Shown here: piece after piece, positions 6,455-9,808 of the stretch
Position numbering within the stretch: the first letter of the stretch is position 1
Layout: every line of letters begins with the position of its first letter
Origin: Bacillota bacterium
GTDB lineage: Bacteria > Bacillota > Sulfobacillia > JAJZYS01 > JAJYTV01
Direction of reading: 5' to 3'
Assembly: GCA_021810725.1 (NCBI GenBank)
Contig: JAJZIE010000074.1
Location: forward strand, 1-9,808
DNA length: 9,808 nt
The notes under the pieces: generated by a model
Seen by the model: only the letters and a program-made list of their open reading frames with translations
Told to the model about the DNA's origin: nothing
Database searches by the model: none
Made by a program: the position numbers and the translations under genes

Positions 6455-7197
6455 TCGAGGAGGTTCGCTCTGCCCTCAAGGAACGCATACCCGATCTCCC
6501 GCCTGCCAGGAGCCGGCCCGCTTTGGCGCCGGCGAGCCGGCGCGAGCTCGCCGCACTGATCGATCATACCCTGCTGCGCCCGGACGCCACCTGGTCCGAG
6601 ACGCGGGACGCCTGCCGTCTCGCGGCGGCCGAACATTGCGCCGCCGTCTGCCTTTCGCCGCGCTACGTGGCGCAGGCGGCGGAAGAGCTCCAGCTGAGTG
6701 GCGTCAAGGTCTGCACGGTGGTCGGGTTTCCACACGGCACGGATGCGGCGGCCGTGAAGGCGTTCGCCGCGGCGCAGGCCGTGGCCCAGGGCGCGGACGA
6801 GATCGACATGGTCGTTTCGCTTGGCGCCGTGCGGGCCGAGGATGACGAGGCGGTCGCCGCGGAAATCCGCTTTGTGCGTGCCGCCGTGCCGAACCGGACG
6901 CTCAAGGTCATCCTCGAGACCGGTGTTCTCAGCCCGCGCGAGATCGTGCGGGCGGCGCTTATCGCCGTGGCGTCGGGTGCCGACTTCGTCAAGACCTCGA
7001 CGGGCTTCCAGGGTGGCGGCGCGACGCCCGAAGCGGTGGCCCTGCTGCGGCGGACGGTGGGCGACCACGCGGGCATCAAGGCCTCTGGTGGCATCCGCAC
7101 CCTCGAGGAGGCCAAGGCGATGCTTGCGGCGGGCGCCACCAGGCTCGGCATGAGCCGCACTGCCGAAGTGCTCGCGGCCTGGGGTGAATCGCAATGA
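6451..7197 (+). CDS. deoC: Deoxyribose-phosphate aldolase
   Basis: The enzyme splits 2-deoxyribose-5-phosphate into acetaldehyde and glyceraldehyde-3-phosphate, the last step in using deoxynucleoside sugars. The 248 residues include the class I aldolase signatures: IDHTLLRPDAT (37-47), KVCTVVGFPHG (86-96), DEIDMV with Asp119, the Schiff-base Lys181 in ADFVKTSTGF, and Lys210 in GIKASGGIRT. The first ~30 residues, rich in Pro and Arg, are an N-terminal extension beyond the usual start. The GTG overlaps the hemY stop (GTGA). GAGGAG at 6428-6433 is too far upstream for ideal initiation, so the start relies on coupling or lies slightly further downstream. It is followed by pdp with an ATGA overlap. 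Confidence 0.96.
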   Translation: MIEEVRSALKERIPDLPPARSRPALAPASRRELAALIDHTLLRPDATWSETRDACRLAAAEHCAAVCLSPRYVAQAAEELQLSGVKVCTVVGFPHGTDAAAVKAFAAAQAVAQGADEIDMVVSLGAVRAEDDEAVAAEIRFVRAAVPNRTLKVILETGVLSPREIVRAALIAVASGADFVKTSTGFQGGGATPEAVALLRRTVGDHAGIKASGGIRTLEEAKAMLAAGATRLGMSRTAEVLAAWGESQ

Positions 7198-8522
7198 AGT
7201 TTCAGGCCCTTCCGTTCGTGGAACGCAAGCGCGACGGTGAGGCGCTCGCGCCCGGCGAGATCGCGGGTCTCGTCGCGGCCTACGTGGGCGGCGACGTCCC
7301 GGACTACCAGATGGCCGCGTTCCTGATGGCGGTGACCATCCGCGGCATGAGCTTCGACGAGACGGTGGCTCTGACAGGGGCCATGCTGAGCTCCGGACGG
7401 ACCGTCGAGGTCTCGGCGCGGCGGCCGCTGGTCGACAAGCATTCCACCGGCGGCGTCGGCGACAAGACGAGCCTCGTGGCGGTGCCGCTGCTGGCGGCCC
7501 TCGGCTTCTGCGTGCCGAAGCTCTCGGGCCGCGGCCTGGGCCACACGGGTGGCACGCTCGACAAACTGGAATCCATTCCGGGACTGCGCACCTCCCTCGA
7601 CCCGGCGGAGTTCGCGACGCTCGTGAGCCGTTACGGATTGGCGATCGCGGCCCAGAGCGAGGACATCGTCCCCGCCGACCGCCTGCTCTACGCCCTGCGC
7701 GATGTCACGGGCACCGTGCCGTCGCTGCCGCTGATCGCCTCGTCGATCATGTCGAAGAAGCTGGCGGTCTCCTCCCGGCTGATTCTCCTGGACGTCAAGG
7801 TGGGGGACGGCGCCTTTTTCCCGGACGAGGCGACGGCCGCGGCGTTCGCGCAGCTTGCGATCGCCATCGGCAGGAGTTTCGGCCGCGACACGCGCGCGCT
7901 CCTGACGCGGATGGACGCGCCGCTCGGCCTGGCCGTGGGCAACGCGCTCGAGGTGCGTGAGGCGGTGGCCTGCCTGCAGGGCCGGGGACCCGACGACCTG
8001 CGCGACGTTGCGGTGACGCTGGCGGCGGAGGCCTTGCACGCAGTCTACGGCCTCGGTCGCGACGACGCCGGCCGGCGCGCGCGGCAGGCCCTCGAGAGCG
8101 GCGAAGCGTACCAGATCTTCCGGCGCTGGATCCCGTCGCAGGGTGGCGACGTCACGTTCCTCGACGAGCCCGACCGCTGGCCCAAGGCGGCCGCGACAGG
8201 GGTGTGGAGGGCCGCGGGGGACGGCTACGTCCACCGGATCGGCGCTCGGGCGGTCGGCGAAGCGGCGCGGCTCGCGGGAGCGGGACGTCTGCGCAAGGAG
8301 GACGGAGTCGATGCCGCAGCGGGCGTCGAGATTCTCGCGCCGCTCGGCAGCGCTGTCCGGGCGGGTCGAGAGGTCCTGCGCGTGCATGCGTCGGGCGGGG
8401 AGCAGCTCGCCGCAGCCCTCGAGCGGCTCGAGCAGGCGGTGGAGATCGCACAGGAGCCACCCCTGGTTGAGAACGCGGTGGTCTGCGCCTTCGACAAGAA
8501 TGGCCGCCGGGAGGAATGGTGA
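7194..8522 (+). CDS. pdp: Pyrimidine-nucleoside phosphorylase
   Basis: The enzyme cleaves pyrimidine nucleosides with phosphate to the free base and (deoxy)ribose-1-phosphate. The 442 residues cover the full family: an N-terminal alpha domain, the phosphate-binding DKHSTGGVGDKTSL (81-94), the family signature SGRGLGHTGGTLDKLESIPG (111-130), SSIMSKKLA, LDVKVGDGAF, and a C-terminal alpha/beta domain. Residue 109 is Lys in the VPKLSGRG context. As I recall the structures, bacterial broad-specificity Pdp enzymes have Lys here, whereas thymidine phosphorylases (DeoA) have Met in VPMISGRG. This favours acceptance of both uridine and thymidine. The start overlaps the deoC stop (ATGA) and the end overlaps the cdd start (TGATG). 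Its deoxyribose-1-phosphate product feeds DeoC after a mutase step (DeoB), which is not encoded here. Confidence 0.96.
   Translation: MKFQALPFVERKRDGEALAPGEIAGLVAAYVGGDVPDYQMAAFLMAVTIRGMSFDETVALTGAMLSSGRTVEVSARRPLVDKHSTGGVGDKTSLVAVPLLAALGFCVPKLSGRGLGHTGGTLDKLESIPGLRTSLDPAEFATLVSRYGLAIAAQSEDIVPADRLLYALRDVTGTVPSLPLIASSIMSKKLAVSSRLILLDVKVGDGAFFPDEATAAAFAQLAIAIGRSFGRDTRALLTRMDAPLGLAVGNALEVREAVACLQGRGPDDLRDVAVTLAAEALHAVYGLGRDDAGRRARQALESGEAYQIFRRWIPSQGGDVTFLDEPDRWPKAAATGVWRAAGDGYVHRIGARAVGEAARLAGAGRLRKEDGVDAAAGVEILAPLGSAVRAGREVLRVHASGGEQLAAALERLEQAVEIAQEPPLVENAVVCAFDKNGRREEW
8509..8514 (+). promoter_or_regulatory. Ribosome binding site deciding the cdd start
   Basis: GGGAGG lies seven bases before ATG 8522 but only one base before the upstream in-frame ATG 8516. 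Initiation at 8516 is therefore unlikely. The chosen ATG shares bases with the pdp stop in TGATG. Confidence 0.65.
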
Positions 8523-8932
8523 TGGACGAGACGCCGCCGCAGGATCTCCTGCACGCTGCGCGAGAGGCGCAGGCGAAGGCCTACGTGCCGTATTCGCACT
8601 TTCCGGTCGGCGCGGCGCTGCGCCTCGCGGACGGCCGCATCGTCCAGGGCTGCAACGTGGAGAACGCGTCCTACGGCCTCAGCATGTGCGCGGAGCGCAA
8701 TGCGGCCTTCGCCGCGGTGGCTGCGGGCGCCACATCCTTTCGCGAGGTGCTCGTGGTGGGTGAGACGGCGGGGCCGATCGCGCCGTGCGGCGCCTGCCGG
8801 CAGGTGCTGCTCGAATTTACCGACCCGGCGGCGCCGGTCTGGCTCGTGGGGCGCGACGGCACGCGGCGCACGAGCCTCGCGGAACTGCTGCCCCACGCCT
8901 TTTCGCCGCGGGATCTCGATTCCGGCGAGTGA
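8522..8932 (+). CDS. cdd: Cytidine deaminase (short, tetrameric type)
   Basis: The enzyme hydrolyses cytidine and deoxycytidine to uridine and deoxyuridine, providing substrates for Pdp. Its 136 residues match the small homotetrameric class, as in Bacillus. Visible motifs: YVPYSHFPVGAAL (21-33), GCNVENASYGL with the substrate-binding Asn45 and Glu47, CAERNA with zinc ligand Cys56 and catalytic Glu58, and PCGACRQ with zinc ligands Cys89 and Cys92. The start at 8522 is chosen over 8516 because of ribosome-site spacing. It is the last gene of the operon, and its stop is followed six bases later by a strong terminator hairpin. Confidence 0.97.
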   Translation: MDETPPQDLLHAAREAQAKAYVPYSHFPVGAALRLADGRIVQGCNVENASYGLSMCAERNAAFAAVAAGATSFREVLVVGETAGPIAPCGACRQVLLEFTDPAAPVWLVGRDGTRRTSLAELLPHAFSPRDLDSGE

Positions 8933-8938
8933 TACGCA

Positions 8939-8978
8939 GCCAGGGAGGGCGGTCGCATAAGCGGCCGCCCTCCCTGGC
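8939..8978. terminator. 18-bp terminator hairpin at the operon end
   Basis: GCCAGGGAGGGCGG (8939-8952) pairs with CCGCCCTCCCTGGC (8965-8978). The stem continues inward through TCGC/GCGG (one U-G) to an ATAA loop. This gives 18 continuous pairs. It starts six bases after the cdd stop and ends ten bases from the stop of the opposing S53 gene, so it can end both transcripts. CTTGTTGG follows on the + strand, only mildly T-rich. Confidence 0.8.
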
Positions 8979-8988
8979 CTTGTTGGAC

Positions 8989-9808
8989 CTAGTGCCCGTG
9001 CTTCATGGCCGCCGGACCGACCTCCCCTTTGGCGAAGTCCTGCGCGAGCTTCGCGATGTCGGGCAGGCCAAGGCCGCTGCCAGGATTGTAGACGGCTCCC
9101 GGCGTGCCGGTGTAGTAGAGGTTGTCGTTCGACGTGCCTTGCGCGTCGAGCGGCGTGAACGGTGACCCGGGCTGCTTGGCGAACGCGTAGATCTGCGCGT
9201 TCCACAGACCAACCCGCGTGCCGGCGTACTGGTCGACCAGGGCGGTCAGACCGGCGAGCTGCGGCGCGACGAAGCTGGTGCCGCCGTACTGCACCCAGTC
9301 CGAGCCGTAGGCGGGTTCGAAAAGCGTCGTGTAGACGCCGTAGCCCGTCTGCGGGTCCGCGTTCATCGCGAGATCCGGGGTCGCCCGTCCTTGGCCCGTG
9401 CCCTGGATGACGGACGGGGAGGGGTTGAACGCCCAGTTCGTGTTCTGGTCGATCGGCGTCAGATACGGGACGGCCGAGAACCTGCGGTAACCCGGAACGT
9501 TCTGCTGGTACCAGGGCGTCGGGAAGACGGTGGAGTAGCCGCCACCGCTGCCGCCGAACGCCGCGTAGGCCCACTGCACTTCGCTCGGGGCACCGAACGC
9601 CTGCCAGAGAGGCCAGAGGTAGTCCCAGCCCCAGGTGCGCTCCTGGGGAATCGTGACGACCGCTCCGGGGCCGTAGTTCTGTGTGCCGGCGAGGGTCGTG
9701 CCGCCGGCGGCGGTGACGTAAGGCGAGTCTGCCGGGTTGTCGATCGAGAGGTCGGTCGTGCCGAGGTCGCGGGCGGCGTCGTAGGCGCCGGCGTCACCCG
9801 AGGCGGCG
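8989..9808 (-). CDS. Sedolisin (S53) serine-carboxyl peptidase, C-terminal part
   Basis: The frame is open from the window edge (base 9807 on this strand) to TAG at 8989-8991, giving 272 residues without the protein's start. It matches the C-terminal half of the S53 catalytic domain. ASGDAG near 9790-9807 holds the oxyanion-hole Asp (codon 9793-9795). DNPADSPYVTAAGGTTL and FGGSGGGYSTVFPTPWYQ follow. Then comes ATPDLAMNADPQTGY, and the catalytic serine lies in GGTSFVAPQLAG (Ser codon 9274-9276), where the family usually has SGTS. The YNPGSGLGLPDIAKL ending corresponds to the calcium-site region of the family. The catalytic Glu/Asp pair and propeptide lie outside the window. S53 enzymes are usually secreted and active at acid pH, often scavenging protein; a signal peptide cannot be checked here. 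Automatic callers may start it falsely at GTG 9577-9579. Confidence 0.9.
   Translation of the reverse strand, partial: AASGDAGAYDAARDLGTTDLSIDNPADSPYVTAAGGTTLAGTQNYGPGAVVTIPQERTWGWDYLWPLWQAFGAPSEVQWAYAAFGGSGGGYSTVFPTPWYQQNVPGYRRFSAVPYLTPIDQNTNWAFNPSPSVIQGTGQGRATPDLAMNADPQTGYGVYTTLFEPAYGSDWVQYGGTSFVAPQLAGLTALVDQYAGTRVGLWNAQIYAFAKQPGSPFTPLDAQGTSNDNLYYTGTPGAVYNPGSGLGLPDIAKLAQDFAKGEVGPAAMKHGH

Noticed and set aside
6663..8387. 574-codon open frame on the - strand opposite deoC and pdp
   Set aside because: It is a shadow of two clearly identified + strand genes. The Arg/His-rich composition, lack of family motifs and high-GC codon structure explain the long antisense frame.
1..9808. CRISPR arrays, tRNA/rRNA genes, insertion sequences, selC
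   Set aside because: No regularly spaced repeats, tRNA-like cloverleaf, transposase or terminal inverted repeats were seen on either strand.

Overview
This is a compact, GC-rich bacterial window with high GC at third codon positions. The hemE-hemH-hemY order, a ferrochelatase of the Gram-positive type and a Pdp-type pyrimidine nucleoside phosphorylase suggest a high-GC Bacillota or a related lineage such as Chloroflexota. No 16S or other marker is present, so this placement is inference.

Layout. Bases 1-130 hold the last ~42 codons of an unidentified + strand gene. Bases 131-680 form a long non-coding gap with two copies of a 10-bp direct repeat and a nested hairpin. A NarL/FixJ-type response regulator with a degenerate phosphorylation pocket follows (681-1352, +). 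A GC-rich bidirectional terminator separates it from a convergent gene (1384-2793, -). That gene encodes a thioredoxin-like domain fused to a six-blade NHL propeller, as in the NHLRC2 family. Its CxxC active site reads Sec-x-x-Cys: codon 45 is an in-frame UGA, followed by a strong bSECIS-like hairpin. This is the main discovery of the window. Any caller that treats this UGA as a stop will lose the active site.

A divergent promoter region (2794-3078) with a clear TATAAT box leads into a tight + strand operon: hemE, hemH (cpfC), hemY (cgoX), deoC, pdp, cdd (3079-8932). Its first half converts uroporphyrinogen III towards haem, probably by the coproporphyrin-dependent route. Its second half is pyrimidine (deoxy)nucleoside salvage: deamination by Cdd, phosphorolysis by Pdp and deoxyribose-phosphate cleavage by DeoC. 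Starts and stops overlap at four of the five internal junctions, which points to translational coupling. An 18-bp hairpin closes the operon. Beyond it, on the - strand, lies the C-terminal part of a sedolisin (S53) peptidase that runs off the window.

UGA is the stop codon of most genes here (681-1352, hemH, hemY, deoC, pdp, cdd and the NHL gene itself). UGA is therefore not reassigned in this genome, and selenocysteine recoding is the best explanation for codon 45. The SelA/SelB/SelC/SelD machinery is not in the window and must be sought elsewhere in the genome.
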